This document shows positions 8,455 through 16,968 of a stretch of DNA of 64,000 nucleotides, piece by piece. The translations under genes and the position numbers were made by a program. Below the pieces are notes generated by a model that searched no databases, had not been told where the DNA came from, and saw only the letters and a list, made by a program, of their open reading frames with translations. The DNA is from SB11 sp965222995 (GTDB lineage: Bacteria; Bacteroidota; Bacteroidia; UBA8524): positions 1,550,001-1,614,000 of the forward strand of contig OZ244977.1 in the NCBI GenBank assembly GCA_965222995.1, in the 5' to 3' direction. Each line of letters opens with the position of its first letter. Position 1 is the stretch's first letter.

Positions 8455-10370
8455 TAACTTAGAGATTCTTTAAACTTTACAATAAAATGAGCTTTGCTAT
8501 CTACAATGGTTTCAAAACTTCCATGAATTTGTCGGCTAAGGCTTTTAACAAGTTTCAACCCCATACTAGGTAGTGTTTCTATATCTATATTTCTAGGTAA
8601 ACCTTCCCCATTATCAGTAACTTTAAGTTCATAATTATTTTCTTCAGTTAGCTTGTTTAGAGATATTTCAATTTCTCCCTCAGTAACTTCTGCAAATGAA
8701 TATTTTATAGAATTAGTAATTAACTCATTTAGGATTAAGCCTAAAGGAATAGCGGTATCAAGGTCTAGCACTACACCTTTAGCATTAGTTTTTAGCTCTA
8801 TTTGCTTATTTAAGTTGTTAAAGTTTTTAATTATGTATCGGGCTAAATCGTTAATGTAGTCGTCCATCTCTATTTTGGTCAGCTGTTCGTGCTGATAGAG
8901 TTTTTGATGAAGTAGGGATATACTTTTTAGCCTGGTTTGCCCTTCTACCATAGCTTTTCTTACTACCTGATTATCTGATGCCCTAGTTTGAAGGTTAAGT
9001 AAACTACTAACTGTTTGTAGGTTATTTTTTACTCTATGGTGTATTTCTTTTAGTAGTAATTTCTTTTGGTTAAGAAGCTTAGCCAGCTCCTTAGCGGTTT
9101 TTCTACTACGTATAAAAAACCAAAAACATATTGCCGCCAGTAGTAAGCCTATTATCAGAAGTGCTATAAGCCAACGGTTACGTACTTTTATATCGTTTAT
9201 GTATTTTTCTTTTAAGGTATTTTGTGCTATAACTTCATTTAGTTTCTGCTCCTTTAATTTGGTTTCATAGCGTATTTCCATCTCAGCAATAGATTTTGCT
9301 ACGTCTTTATTGTAAAGGCTGTCTTTGGTAGAAATAGTTTCTGCAAGTAAATCATCTAACTTTCTGTCTTTTCCTTCAACCACATAGCTTTTACTCAATA
9401 TGGTAGAAACCATTACCAGCTTTTCTTTAAAGTTGTTAGCTTGTGCTAATTTTAATGCCTTCTCAAGATGTTTAATTGCTTTTGCATTGTTATTACTAAA
9501 CTGGTAAGAAGCCCCTTTAAGAATTTCTATATCTGTAACCAAGCCCAGGTTAGATTTATCTAGAAGTTCCGTTTCAGCCATAGTGGTAGCATATTTTAGC
9601 GCTTTTACATTTTTAAGGTAGTAGTGAGCAAAACCTATATTACTCCACAAAATAGATTTTCTAGACTTACAGTCACAAAACTCTGCTTCTTTTAATGCCT
9701 TCTTATAAAATAGTAATGCCCGTTTGAAGTTGTTCTTGCCAAGATATACGTTACCAATATTCATTTGTATTACTAAAGAAGTTTCGAAGTCTTCGTTAGC
9801 TTTAGCAATACTTAACGCTTTATTATATGTATCAATAGATTTTTGCAATTGATTATTAACTCTATAAATTCTTGCCAAATCAACTAAATTCTTAGCTTTT
9901 TGAGTTTCAGGCAGGTTTTGTGTATCAATTATTTCTAAACTAGTAATTGTTGCTTGTAGAGCTTCATCTAATCTTCCTTCCTTCTCTAAACAATAGCCTA
10001 TAACAGAATAATTTACCACTATCCCTTTATGATATTTTGCTTCCTCAAATAATTTGATTGACTTTTTAAGTGTATCAACTGCCTTAAGGTTCTCGCCAAA
10101 CTGTTCTAATATATAACCGTATAGTTGCAGCGATAAGCCATACCCCTTGGGAATATCTATTTTTTCATAATAACTAATTGCCTTTTCTGTGTACTCTCTT
10201 GCCTTAATATTGTCTTTAGCATAGTATTTCAAACCAATTCTCCAGCAGAGTTTACCTTTTGCTGAGTCTGTTTTAGCCGTTTCTAATGCATTTATATAGT
10301 CCTGTATACTTTTTTGCGCCTTACTGGCCGTACTGGCAAAAAATATTAGTAAAAAGATAATTAAGCGCAT
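8454..10370 (-). CDS. TPR-containing sensor histidine kinase (HisKA_2 type)
   Basis: A 638-residue kinase. Residues 1-18 are a signal peptide. About 25-340 is an array of tetratricopeptide repeats predicted to lie in the periplasm, followed by a coiled coil (about 345-395) and one membrane helix near 398-422. The cytoplasmic part carries the HisKA_2 dimerisation box EIHHRVKNNLQ, with H444/H445 containing the phosphoacceptor. It ends in an ATPase domain with N-box LILNELITNSIKYSF and G-box DNGEGLP. This TPR-TM-HisKA_2 layout with a LytTR partner is common in Bacteroidota. The ligand sensed by the TPR part is unknown. The stop overlaps the response-regulator start by one base. Confidence 0.93.
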   Translation of the reverse strand: MRLIIFLLIFFASTASKAQKSIQDYINALETAKTDSAKGKLCWRIGLKYYAKDNIKAREYTEKAISYYEKIDIPKGYGLSLQLYGYILEQFGENLKAVDTLKKSIKLFEEAKYHKGIVVNYSVIGYCLEKEGRLDEALQATITSLEIIDTQNLPETQKAKNLVDLARIYRVNNQLQKSIDTYNKALSIAKANEDFETSLVIQMNIGNVYLGKNNFKRALLFYKKALKEAEFCDCKSRKSILWSNIGFAHYYLKNVKALKYATTMAETELLDKSNLGLVTDIEILKGASYQFSNNNAKAIKHLEKALKLAQANNFKEKLVMVSTILSKSYVVEGKDRKLDDLLAETISTKDSLYNKDVAKSIAEMEIRYETKLKEQKLNEVIAQNTLKEKYINDIKVRNRWLIALLIIGLLLAAICFWFFIRSRKTAKELAKLLNQKKLLLKEIHHRVKNNLQTVSSLLNLQTRASDNQVVRKAMVEGQTRLKSISLLHQKLYQHEQLTKIEMDDYINDLARYIIKNFNNLNKQIELKTNAKGVVLDLDTAIPLGLILNELITNSIKYSFAEVTEGEIEISLNKLTEENNYELKVTDNGEGLPRNIDIETLPSMGLKLVKSLSRQIHGSFETIVDSKAHFIVKFKESLS

Positions 10371-10446
10371 GGTGTTGAGTGTTAGGTATAGGAGGGTATA
10401 AAAATAGAGTAAGTATATTTACTTTCTGTTCTTAATAGTAAAAATA

Positions 10447-10476
10447 AAGTGATAGCCAATTCCTCAGCTATCACTT
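10447..10476 (-). terminator. Rho-independent terminator after the T9SS cargo gene
   Basis: A perfect 10-base-pair stem (10447-10456 with 10467-10476) and a 10-base loop. On the minus strand it is followed by a T-rich stretch (TTTATTTTTAC). It lies 21 bases after the stop of the sorting-domain protein and separates it from the kinase gene. Confidence 0.8.
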
Positions 10477-10497
10477 AACAATTAAAAAGAGGCTATT

Positions 10498-11676
10498 TTA
10501 TTTTACTAGCCTATTAATAGAAACAACCCTATTATCATTAGTAATGGTTAAAATATAATTACCTTTTGCTAGATCAACAGGTAAATTAGCTTCTCCATTT
10601 GTAGGGTTTACAACTCCTTGGCTAATATCTCTACCGAAAATGTCAGTAAGAGTATAAGTGTAACTACCTCTTTGGTTAGTAGGTAAATCAACAGTTATTG
10701 TGTTATTGGTTACAGGGTTAGGATATGTTTTAATTGCATTTTGTAACAATAACTTATTTAATCCTGTTGCATACTGCTTAATTCTATTTTGTTGAATTTC
10801 AACAATGCTTACAGTTTTATAAGGACTGTTTTGAAAATCTATACGAACAAGTTCACCCAATTCACCCTGGCTTACAAAATCAACATAGTAAAAGTATTGA
10901 GGTACACCCTGCTGCAATCCAAAAGCAGTTAATAATTGCTGAGGAGCTAAATTACCCCCTAAAAAGAAACTATCTACTACCGTTACTTTACGGCGTACTT
11001 GCAATGCTGGTACCGAGTACTCTGCCTTAGTTACAATACCCAATATTTCTACATTTCCCCAACCTACAACAGAGTCTTCTACGGTTCTATACGTTTTTCT
11101 TAATCCAGGTGTATTATTTAACCCAGAAGCCGTAAGAGTAAGGTTAAATTTAGTTTCTTGACTTTTAGTTGAAGAATAGGTATCGCCCATTGTTAAAGGA
11201 AATTTCCTTTCTATTTGTGGTGTTGAATATGGTATATTTTGAACTGGAAAAACAAGCTCATCATTTGAGTTACCCGTCATACCTTCAAGTGATAAAATTT
11301 GCCCAACCACAACCTCTTCTCCCAAAGAAGTAACTCCGTTATTATCAACATTTAAATGTTGTTGGAGACTGTAACCTAAACCACCTGCAAAAGTGTAGCT
11401 AATACCTTTACTAAATTTTGCATTAGGAAAATTGTTAGAAGGTGTAGTAGATCTTTCAATGAAAATAACTGTGTTAGTGTACTGTGCATTAGCAAAATCC
11501 CAAGTAGCATTAGTTTTTGGGGTAGCAAACAAAGAATAATCAGCAAAGTTGGTTGGTGCTGCAAATGTATCAGAATAACTATAAGCGACTACTGGTGGTG
11601 CAGTAATCGTAATTTGTGCATTTATTACCTTAGTAGCAAACAATGCAATAAGCGTTAAGTAAATGTTCTTTTTCAT
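10498..11676 (-). CDS. Secreted protein with type IX secretion type A sorting domain
   Basis: A 392-residue exported protein. Residues 1-20 are a signal peptide ending in INA-Q. The central part (about 25-310) is a beta-rich region of unknown family containing many Thr/Asn/Ser residues. Residues about 316-392 are a type A T9SS C-terminal domain: YPNPVTNN opens it, followed by LTDIFGRDI and LAKGNYILTI, ending in NRLVK. Such domains are recognised by the SprA translocon, cleaved, and the cargo is released or attached to the cell surface. Its presence shows the organism uses T9SS. The gene is monocistronic, with its own terminator downstream. Function of the cargo is unknown. Confidence 0.85.
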   Translation of the reverse strand: MKKNIYLTLIALFATKVINAQITITAPPVVAYSYSDTFAAPTNFADYSLFATPKTNATWDFANAQYTNTVIFIERSTTPSNNFPNAKFSKGISYTFAGGLGYSLQQHLNVDNNGVTSLGEEVVVGQILSLEGMTGNSNDELVFPVQNIPYSTPQIERKFPLTMGDTYSSTKSQETKFNLTLTASGLNNTPGLRKTYRTVEDSVVGWGNVEILGIVTKAEYSVPALQVRRKVTVVDSFFLGGNLAPQQLLTAFGLQQGVPQYFYYVDFVSQGELGELVRIDFQNSPYKTVSIVEIQQNRIKQYATGLNKLLLQNAIKTYPNPVTNNTITVDLPTNQRGSYTYTLTDIFGRDISQGVVNPTNGEANLPVDLAKGNYILTITNDNRVVSINRLVK

Positions 11677-11790
11677 GGTTTTAAGTAATTTTTCATCAAA
11701 AGAAAAAAATTACCTATCATCATTTTTCAAGTGTGGGATGAACACAGTTTTTTTGTGTATGAAACTTTTACTTAAATAATAATAGTAAAA

Positions 11791-13626
11791 CTAAAATAGT
11801 CTATTAGGAAAGATAACTACTTGAATGAAATTAAACTCCAAAGCATCTAAAGCTGAGGTTTTGCCGCTGCTCATGGTTACGTTTAGGTTGGGGGTATAAC
11901 GCAAGTTGGTTCTAAGCAATATAGCCTGCAAGCGGTTAGGACGAATATCCCACCCAAAAGTAATACCAGGTTTAACACCTTGATTAGTGCTTGTTGTACC
12001 ATTATCATTAACGTTTAGCCACTCGTACCCTACAGCAGGACCTGCAAACATGGCAAAGCCATGATAATCGAACAAATATTTATAAGCTTCAAACACTAAA
12101 GAGGTTCTTTTAGCTGTTTGTGTATACCCATAGGCAGTTAAGCTACTTTTGTAGTTTCTAAATGCCAGATTAAACTGTATATCAGGCTTGTGGATATAGT
12201 AGCCCACACCCACATCAAAAGGTACAAATATTACTTTATGGTCATCAATAAAAGGCGCTACATCAGCATTATGAGCTGATTTTTTTAAGAAAAATGCCGA
12301 AGAAGGCCCTATGGCAAAGGTAAAACTGTTTAGCCTGCCCAACTTTGCCAAGGTATCGGTTAGTAGCTTTGTTCTGCCGCTTTTCCAGTCTTTTTCTGCT
12401 GATAGTGTTGTTTCCAACATACGCCTATACCCTATAGTAAACGAATAAGGTTGCGTTTTTATGGTGGCATGTATTGTCCTATCAATATAATATTGTTCAG
12501 TATTGCTATAATGATAGCCAAAGCCCAAATCAAACAGGTTATTGCCTTTCATGTAGGTTAGCCCCAATAGTAAAGGAGCTTTAAGTTTTACTAAACTACC
12601 CCCATTACCTTGTTGGTATGAGGTGGTTAATAACGATGTACCTATATAAGGTCTTAGCTTGTTATACCTCAGCCGCCACGGATATAACTTTGCACCTGTT
12701 TCCACATTTTCAAAAAAACCACTATTACCTATACCTGCTACAGCAAACGATACATAAAAATCAGCATGTCCCCAAAAATGGGTTCCACCTATAATTATGC
12801 GGGCTTGGCTTTGGTTGTTCAACTCAAAAGTTTCTTGTACACCATTGTTTAACCTTACCCCTTGCGAGCCTGTACCCAAATAAGTGCGTACATCAGCACC
12901 AACCGTTAGTTGTGCAAACCTGTGGCGGGTCTTTCCTCCTTCAACATAAGGTTGCGCTTGTGCAGTAAATGAAAAGCCTGAAACAACAAACAAAAGTGTC
13001 ACCTTACCTACCCGCTTGGCATTTAGCTTTATATTCCAAAACACAATAACAGGCACAAACAATACGGTAGGTAAAAACCAAACTATCCAGTATGGAGCAT
13101 TACCTTTTATATTCACTACTAAAAAAGCAGTAACTGTAGCTATATAGGCACCTACCATCATACCTAAGTGGTGTGCCAGTTGTTGCTTACGGTTTATTTT
13201 CTTTTGCTGTTTAAGTTTAAGCTCAATTTGAGCTTCCTGCACACCTAAAAACAGCGATATACCTGCAAACACTACTAAAACTACATTAAGTGTAAACAAC
13301 ATTATTACAGCATTTACAACTGATAGTGCCAAAACAGCCGCATCTAAAACACTAACCTTGTTTGCTCTTTTACTAACGGCTTTATAGCCAAAATAATTCA
13401 TAAACAGGGTGAAAATGCCAATGTGCAACATAAACTGTATGTCTTTTATAAGGGATATACCAATAGCACTTACAGCTACTATGAGCATACTTATGAAAAA
13501 AATTTTGCCTGATAGTTTATGTACCTTCAACCCTTTTTTTGATATCATGGTAATTAAGCCTGCTGCTAAGGCTACAAAACCGAATATGATGTGGGCTACT
13601 AACAGAATACCGTTTATTATTTGCAT
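11791..13626 (-). CDS. Fusion of a multi-helix inner-membrane domain (DUF2306-like) with an outer-membrane barrel
   Basis: The ATG at 13626 is preferred over an upstream start at 13704, which would add 26 non-hydrophobic residues with two cysteines. From 13626 the protein is 611 residues. Residues 1-205 hold about six membrane helices and the motif HHLGMMVGAYIATVTAFLVVN (in two overlapping halves HHLGMMVGAYIAT and VTAFLVVN), seen in DUF2306-like membrane proteins. Residues about 208-224 read exactly like a signal peptide with cleavage site AQA-Q. The rest (225-611) is a beta-barrel ending in the aromatic terminus NRLF. An in-frame GTG at 13000-13002 could start the barrel as a separate protein. 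The frame is continuous, so there is no visible frameshift. It follows the LytTR membrane regulator by 87 bases. Confidence 0.7.
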   Translation of the reverse strand: MQIINGILLVAHIIFGFVALAAGLITMISKKGLKVHKLSGKIFFISMLIVAVSAIGISLIKDIQFMLHIGIFTLFMNYFGYKAVSKRANKVSVLDAAVLALSVVNAVIMLFTLNVVLVVFAGISLFLGVQEAQIELKLKQQKKINRKQQLAHHLGMMVGAYIATVTAFLVVNIKGNAPYWIVWFLPTVLFVPVIVFWNIKLNAKRVGKVTLLFVVSGFSFTAQAQPYVEGGKTRHRFAQLTVGADVRTYLGTGSQGVRLNNGVQETFELNNQSQARIIIGGTHFWGHADFYVSFAVAGIGNSGFFENVETGAKLYPWRLRYNKLRPYIGTSLLTTSYQQGNGGSLVKLKAPLLLGLTYMKGNNLFDLGFGYHYSNTEQYYIDRTIHATIKTQPYSFTIGYRRMLETTLSAEKDWKSGRTKLLTDTLAKLGRLNSFTFAIGPSSAFFLKKSAHNADVAPFIDDHKVIFVPFDVGVGYYIHKPDIQFNLAFRNYKSSLTAYGYTQTAKRTSLVFEAYKYLFDYHGFAMFAGPAVGYEWLNVNDNGTTSTNQGVKPGITFGWDIRPNRLQAILLRTNLRYTPNLNVTMSSGKTSALDALEFNFIQVVIFPNRLF

Positions 13627-13713
13627 AACTTTTTTTGATGCAAAGCTGTAGGTATTTTGGCGACAACACCAGTGAAATGGGATGGATAGCAAGTTTTGGG
13701 ACAAACGGTAAGG

Positions 13714-14571
13714 CTATTTTACCAGTAGTTTTTCTTTTAAAGTATGAGATAGGTTTCTGGAAACGGGCACTCGAATATCAGTTTCAGAAAAGTGGAGTTT
13801 ATACCCCTGTGCGTTTCCACTTATTTTATTTACCCTATTAATATTCACCATATAGCCCCTATGGCAACGCATTAATTGTGTGTGGTTTTTTGTTTCTTCC
13901 TCAACTTGTTTTAAAGTATTTCGCAACACTTGTTTCTGTACTATGCCTTTGAGTAAAAAATGAACTTCGATATAGTTATCTGCTGAGTTGATGTAGAGTA
14001 TGTTATTAGCTTCTAAGGTTAACTCCTCCCCTTTGTTTTCTGATGAAATAGTGATTGCATTTCCTTTTTGAGTTTCTTTTTGTACTAGGTTGTTACTCAA
14101 TTGCTGAGCTTCTTTATTATACTTGGCAGTATCTCGTTTATGTCCTAACATTATCAATACCGAGGAAGGGATTACCCCAACAGCAACGGTATATAACTCA
14201 AAATAACCAATGACTTGAAATGAGAGTTTCCAACCGAGTATATATGATGTATAAATAGCATTACCCAAACCTACCAAAACAATGTTTAATGCAATCCATA
14301 TCAGTTGTTTACCCAGTGTCCATTTAGATTCATTAAATATTGCCGGTAATGCTTCCATACATACAATATTTAGTAAAAACATGATAGTGAAACATACACC
14401 TCCATACCCCAAAGCCACTTTTGCAACACCCTGTGGCAAAGTACTTAAACCAAAAGGCTGGAATATCCATAAAAACAGAAATACAAACACGCTGAATATT
14501 AGACAAAGCAATAAGCGCATTTTAAGGGATGCTGAATACGGGTGTGGCTCTGAAAATAGTTTTACAGGCAT
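13714..14571 (-). CDS. Membrane-anchored LytTR transcriptional regulator
   Basis: A 285-residue protein with four predicted membrane helices in residues 18-150, a short linker, and a C-terminal LytTR DNA-binding domain (about 180-285; EANNILYINSADNYIEV, LMRCHRGYMVNINRV). It has no receiver or kinase domain, so it is likely a one-component regulator sensing a membrane signal. The start is ATG at 14571. The gene immediately upstream of the membrane/barrel fusion is this one, 87 bases away on the same strand, so the fusion gene is a plausible target. No direct-repeat operator was identified. Confidence 0.88.
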   Translation of the reverse strand: MPVKLFSEPHPYSASLKMRLLLCLIFSVFVFLFLWIFQPFGLSTLPQGVAKVALGYGGVCFTIMFLLNIVCMEALPAIFNESKWTLGKQLIWIALNIVLVGLGNAIYTSYILGWKLSFQVIGYFELYTVAVGVIPSSVLIMLGHKRDTAKYNKEAQQLSNNLVQKETQKGNAITISSENKGEELTLEANNILYINSADNYIEVHFLLKGIVQKQVLRNTLKQVEEETKNHTQLMRCHRGYMVNINRVNKISGNAQGYKLHFSETDIRVPVSRNLSHTLKEKLLVK

Positions 14572-14666
14572 TACAATGCCAATATAAACTAAATTAATAA
14601 GTGAGTATAAATGAAAAGCAGCTGTACATAACCTTTGAAAAGATTATCTAAGTTGTTTTAGCGTTC

Positions 14667-15101
14667 TTAATGTTGGCTTTCTACAAACTTTTTAAAGTCT
14701 TCTACCATTTTTTTTGTTCCGTTTTTAAACATACCCGGAAATAGTTTCGACATTAGCTTGGGCATAAAACCAACAAACTTGGTGTACTCAATCCCAACCG
14801 TATAGCGAGTTGTGTCATCGGTAAGCGCATCAAACGTATTTTTCATGGTATTGGTCATATGCTTGTGCTCGCTAAGCATAGTTTTTTCATCAGGAAGCTT
14901 ATTTACTAATATGGTTTCTATAATTTCCATATTATTCTTAAACATAACCTTTGCTTTAGCCCCCTCTTCGGCAAAATTACCGCTAAGCTGCTCATAGCTT
15001 ATAAAGCTGGCAAACCATTGCGGGTAATGCTCAGTATTGTTAAATAACGCTACTACTTTTTCACGGGGAGCATTAATATCAACAGCATAAGAAAACTTCA
15101 T
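14667..15101 (-). CDS. SRPBCC (START-like) family protein
   Basis: A 144-residue single-domain protein with the START/Bet v1 pattern: an N-terminal strand (SYAVDINAPREKVVALFNN), a central curved sheet and a long C-terminal helix (NGTKKMVEDFKKFVE). It probably binds a small hydrophobic ligand; substrates of this branch are not predictable. It starts one base after the upstream VOC gene ends, so the VOC and SRPBCC genes are translationally linked and likely share a function. Confidence 0.85.
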   Translation of the reverse strand: MKFSYAVDINAPREKVVALFNNTEHYPQWFASFISYEQLSGNFAEEGAKAKVMFKNNMEIIETILVNKLPDEKTMLSEHKHMTNTMKNTFDALTDDTTRYTVGIEYTKFVGFMPKLMSKLFPGMFKNGTKKMVEDFKKFVESQH

Positions 15102-15102
15102 A

Positions 15103-15522
15103 TTATTGTTTGTTTGTATGTTGAGTTAGTGAGAACCAATTGCCCGAATCATCTTTAAACATAGCTTCGAATCCGTAATGAGTTTCTGAGGGCTCTTTAA
15201 AAAACTCTACCCCTTTAGCTTTAAGTTCTTCATAAGTAGCGTAAATATCTTTACACTCAAACACCCCGAAACCAAAAGTGCTGGTTTCTACCAATTCAGT
15301 CAGCTTCTTGGCTTTTTCCTTCTCTTTAAACATGATTACATTATCCGTTTGGATTAATGTAATATCTAAATCTTGGTCGGGTGGAGAAACAGTAATCCAT
15401 TTGCCTTGCTCGCCCATATCAGCTTCCATGGTAATTTTGAAACCCAGTTTATTAACGTAGAAATCTTTTGCGCGTTCTTGATTAAGAACAAATATGCAGG
15501 TGTGTGAAAGTCTTGTAATCAT
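15103..15522 (-). CDS. VOC (glyoxalase/bleomycin-resistance-like) family protein
   Basis: The ATG at 15522 gives 139 residues; a TTG four codons upstream is also possible but less likely. The fold has paired beta-alpha-beta-beta-beta modules typical of VOC: ITRLSHTCIFVLNQERAKDFYVNKLGF at the start (split here as ITRLSHTCIFVLN and ERAKDFYVNKLGF), then GFGVFECKDIYATYEEL, and FEAMFKDDSGNWFSL at the end. The expected metal-ligand positions include His and Glu residues (H6-type and late Glu), but the reaction is unknown. It lies between an AraC regulator gene and the SRPBCC gene on one strand, a regulator-plus-effector arrangement. Confidence 0.85.
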   Translation of the reverse strand: MITRLSHTCIFVLNQERAKDFYVNKLGFKITMEADMGEQGKWITVSPPDQDLDITLIQTDNVIMFKEKEKAKKLTELVETSTFGFGVFECKDIYATYEELKAKGVEFFKEPSETHYGFEAMFKDDSGNWFSLTQHTNKQ

Positions 15523-15573
15523 ATATATTGGCAAATAAAGCTATGAAAAAATGACTACAGTTGTTGAAAATTG

Positions 15574-16002
15574 CTATTTCTTAAACCCTAAATATTCGGC
15601 AAAGCAAACAGGAATATGATTGATAGGGGCTTCTTTCAAGCTTTTAAGGTGTTTTCTGGTATCGCTAACATACTGTGTAGGGGTAATACCAATATTCTTC
15701 TTAAAAAGCTTGGCAAAAGAGCTTAAACTTGAAAAGCTTAACCCGTAGCAAACAGATGTGATAGACTCTCCTTTACTCAGCAGGTTTTTTGCCTCTTGTA
15801 TTCGTAAATGGGTTAAATACTGGTGGGGAGTTTTACCGTAGGTTTTCTTAAATAACCTTAAAAAATGGTACTTTGAAAAGTGGGCTGTATTAGAAATTTT
15901 ATCCAAATCTATAGGTTGAGAAAAATTATCATCAATAAACAATTTTGCCTCAACAATACGCTTATACAGGTACGATTTAGGGTAATTTTCTTTCACCGAC
16001 AT
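15574..16002 (-). CDS. AraC-family transcriptional regulator (DNA-binding domain only)
   Basis: The ATG at 16002 is chosen over a TTG at 16032; it yields 142 residues. The protein is essentially the two helix-turn-helix AraC domain (about 15-115): LDKISNTAHFSKYHFLRLFK is the first unit and GKTPHQYLTHLRIQEAKNLL links to the second, which includes SLSSFAKLFKKNIGITPTQY. There is no N-terminal ligand domain, so its signal is unclear. The C-terminal 30 residues are unassigned. It precedes the VOC-SRPBCC pair by 51 bases and probably regulates that pair or itself. Confidence 0.85.
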   Translation of the reverse strand: MSVKENYPKSYLYKRIVEAKLFIDDNFSQPIDLDKISNTAHFSKYHFLRLFKKTYGKTPHQYLTHLRIQEAKNLLSKGESITSVCYGLSFSSLSSFAKLFKKNIGITPTQYVSDTRKHLKSLKEAPINHIPVCFAEYLGFKK

Positions 16003-16082
16003 TAAATCAAAGCTAAATTTTTTGATAAACAATATCTAGTAATTAAATTAATATAAAGTCCAACAAAAAAACTGTTCTTGAA

Positions 16083-16112
16083 AAGAAGTGGCTTTTGAGT
16101 GCTTAGGATGGC
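16083..16112. repeat. Partial direct copy of the tRNA-Leu 3' end and its terminator arm
   Basis: Bases 16083-16107 match 16731-16755 at 24 of 25 positions in the same orientation. The matched part of the right copy is the 3' arm of the DinB/tRNA terminator plus the acceptor-stem end of tRNA-Leu. A degraded hairpin just before it (ttctt-gaaa-agaa) mirrors the intact terminator. The two copies enclose the DinB gene, 648 bases apart. Confidence 0.75.
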
Positions 16113-16189
16113 TCAGTTTTTAGGAAACTTAGAGTTTAACAGCTTTATTTTCTATAGTTTTACAACGAAAACAAGAAAAAACATAAATA

Positions 16190-16711
16190 ATGAAAGCGTC
16201 AGGAACAAAGAAAAATCCGGAGTTTTTAGAAAATGTTTATAAGTTAACTGAAGGTATTGAACTCATAGAAGGTCTTAAATTGAGTTTAAAAAAAATCGAT
16301 GAAATTGATATAGCTCAACTAAAAAGAATTGGTTTGAAAACTTATGAAAAAGATAAATGGACAATTCATAAAATAGTACAACATCTTATAGATTGGGAAA
16401 GAGTTTGGTGTTTTAGAGCCATACTATTTGCCCGTGAAGAAGGGACTATTCCTGTTGCACATGACCAAGAAATAATGGCAAAAAATTCTAATGCAGATGA
16501 AATTTCAATTGAGCAGTTGGTAAAAGAACTTCGAATTGTACGTCAGTCAACAATAATGATGTTTGAGTCTTTTGATAAAAAAATACTTGGGACGAATTGT
16601 GAGTTTTTTGAATACGAAATGCCTCTATTTGCAATTGGACTAACTATTACTGCACATCAAATACACCATTTTAATATAATACAAGAAAGATATATTCCTT
16701 TAGACAAATAA
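16190..16711 (+). CDS. DinB-family protein (four-helix metal-binding fold)
   Basis: A 173-residue helical protein of the DinB/YfiT superfamily. The predicted metal triad is H65 (IVQHLIDWE) with H156 and H160 (TAHQIHHF). Members include thiol-dependent S-transferases; some use bacillithiol, mycothiol or glutathione. No specific substrate is evident. The gene is monocistronic and lies between a partial copy of the tRNA-Leu end and tRNA-Leu itself. It looks more A-rich than its neighbours by eye (no count made), consistent with acquisition. An N-terminal extension of about 20 residues precedes the first helix. Confidence 0.8.
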   Translation: MKASGTKKNPEFLENVYKLTEGIELIEGLKLSLKKIDEIDIAQLKRIGLKTYEKDKWTIHKIVQHLIDWERVWCFRAILFAREEGTIPVAHDQEIMAKNSNADEISIEQLVKELRIVRQSTIMMFESFDKKILGTNCEFFEYEMPLFAIGLTITAHQIHHFNIIQERYIPLDK

Positions 16712-16744
16712 AAAAAGCCGCTTCTTTTTCAAGAAGCGGCTTTT
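16711..16744. terminator. Bidirectional terminator between DinB gene and tRNA-Leu
   Basis: A perfect 14-base-pair stem (aaaagccgcttctt with its complement) and a 4-base loop, A-rich on the left and T-rich on the right. It can end the DinB transcript on the plus strand and the tRNA-Leu transcript on the minus strand. It begins at the DinB stop codon. Confidence 0.88.
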
Positions 16745-16747
16745 GAG

Positions 16748-16833
16748 TGCTTAGGGCGGGAATCGAACCCGCACGAGCGTTTCGGCTCACAGGATTTTAA
16801 GTCCTGCGTGTCTACCAGTTCCACCACCTAAGC
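16748..16833 (-). tRNA. tRNA-Leu (anticodon TAA)
   Basis: An 86-base tRNA with a long variable arm. The acceptor arms GCTTAGG and CCTAAGC pair perfectly and the discriminator is A. The anticodon stem CAGGA/TCCTG encloses the loop CTTAAAA, giving anticodon TAA. The T arm has GCGGG-TTCGATT-CCCGC. The CCA end is not encoded. It reads toward the terminator at 16711-16744. Confidence 0.97.
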
Positions 16834-16848
16834 AGTTTTGTGGTTTTG

Positions 16849-16904
16849 TCATCCCGAACTTGTTTCGGGATCTAAATAAGGTACTGAACTAAATTCAGCA
16901 TGAC
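16849..16904. repeat. Dispersed palindromic repeat (family C, two hairpins)
   Basis: The first unit (16849-16872) is a GTCAT-led palindrome with arms tcccgaa/ttcggga. The second (about 16885-16904) is a ctgaa/ttcag hairpin ending in catgac. The same units, diverged, occur at 56318-56343 and 56437-56463. It lies between the two tRNA genes. Confidence 0.7.
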
Positions 16905-16927
16905 TTTAAGAACGTCTTTCAACTAAA

Positions 16928-16959
16928 AACGGATTTAAGTTATAACGCCTAAATCCGTT
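16928..16959 (-). terminator. Terminator-like hairpin after tRNA-Gly
   Basis: A perfect 10-base-pair stem (aacggattta with its complement) and a 12-base loop. On the minus strand it is followed by a T tract (TTTTTAG). It lies 9 bases past the 3' end of tRNA-Gly, so tRNA-Leu further along probably needs its own promoter or read-through. Confidence 0.75.
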
Positions 16960-16968
16960 AATGTTTTG

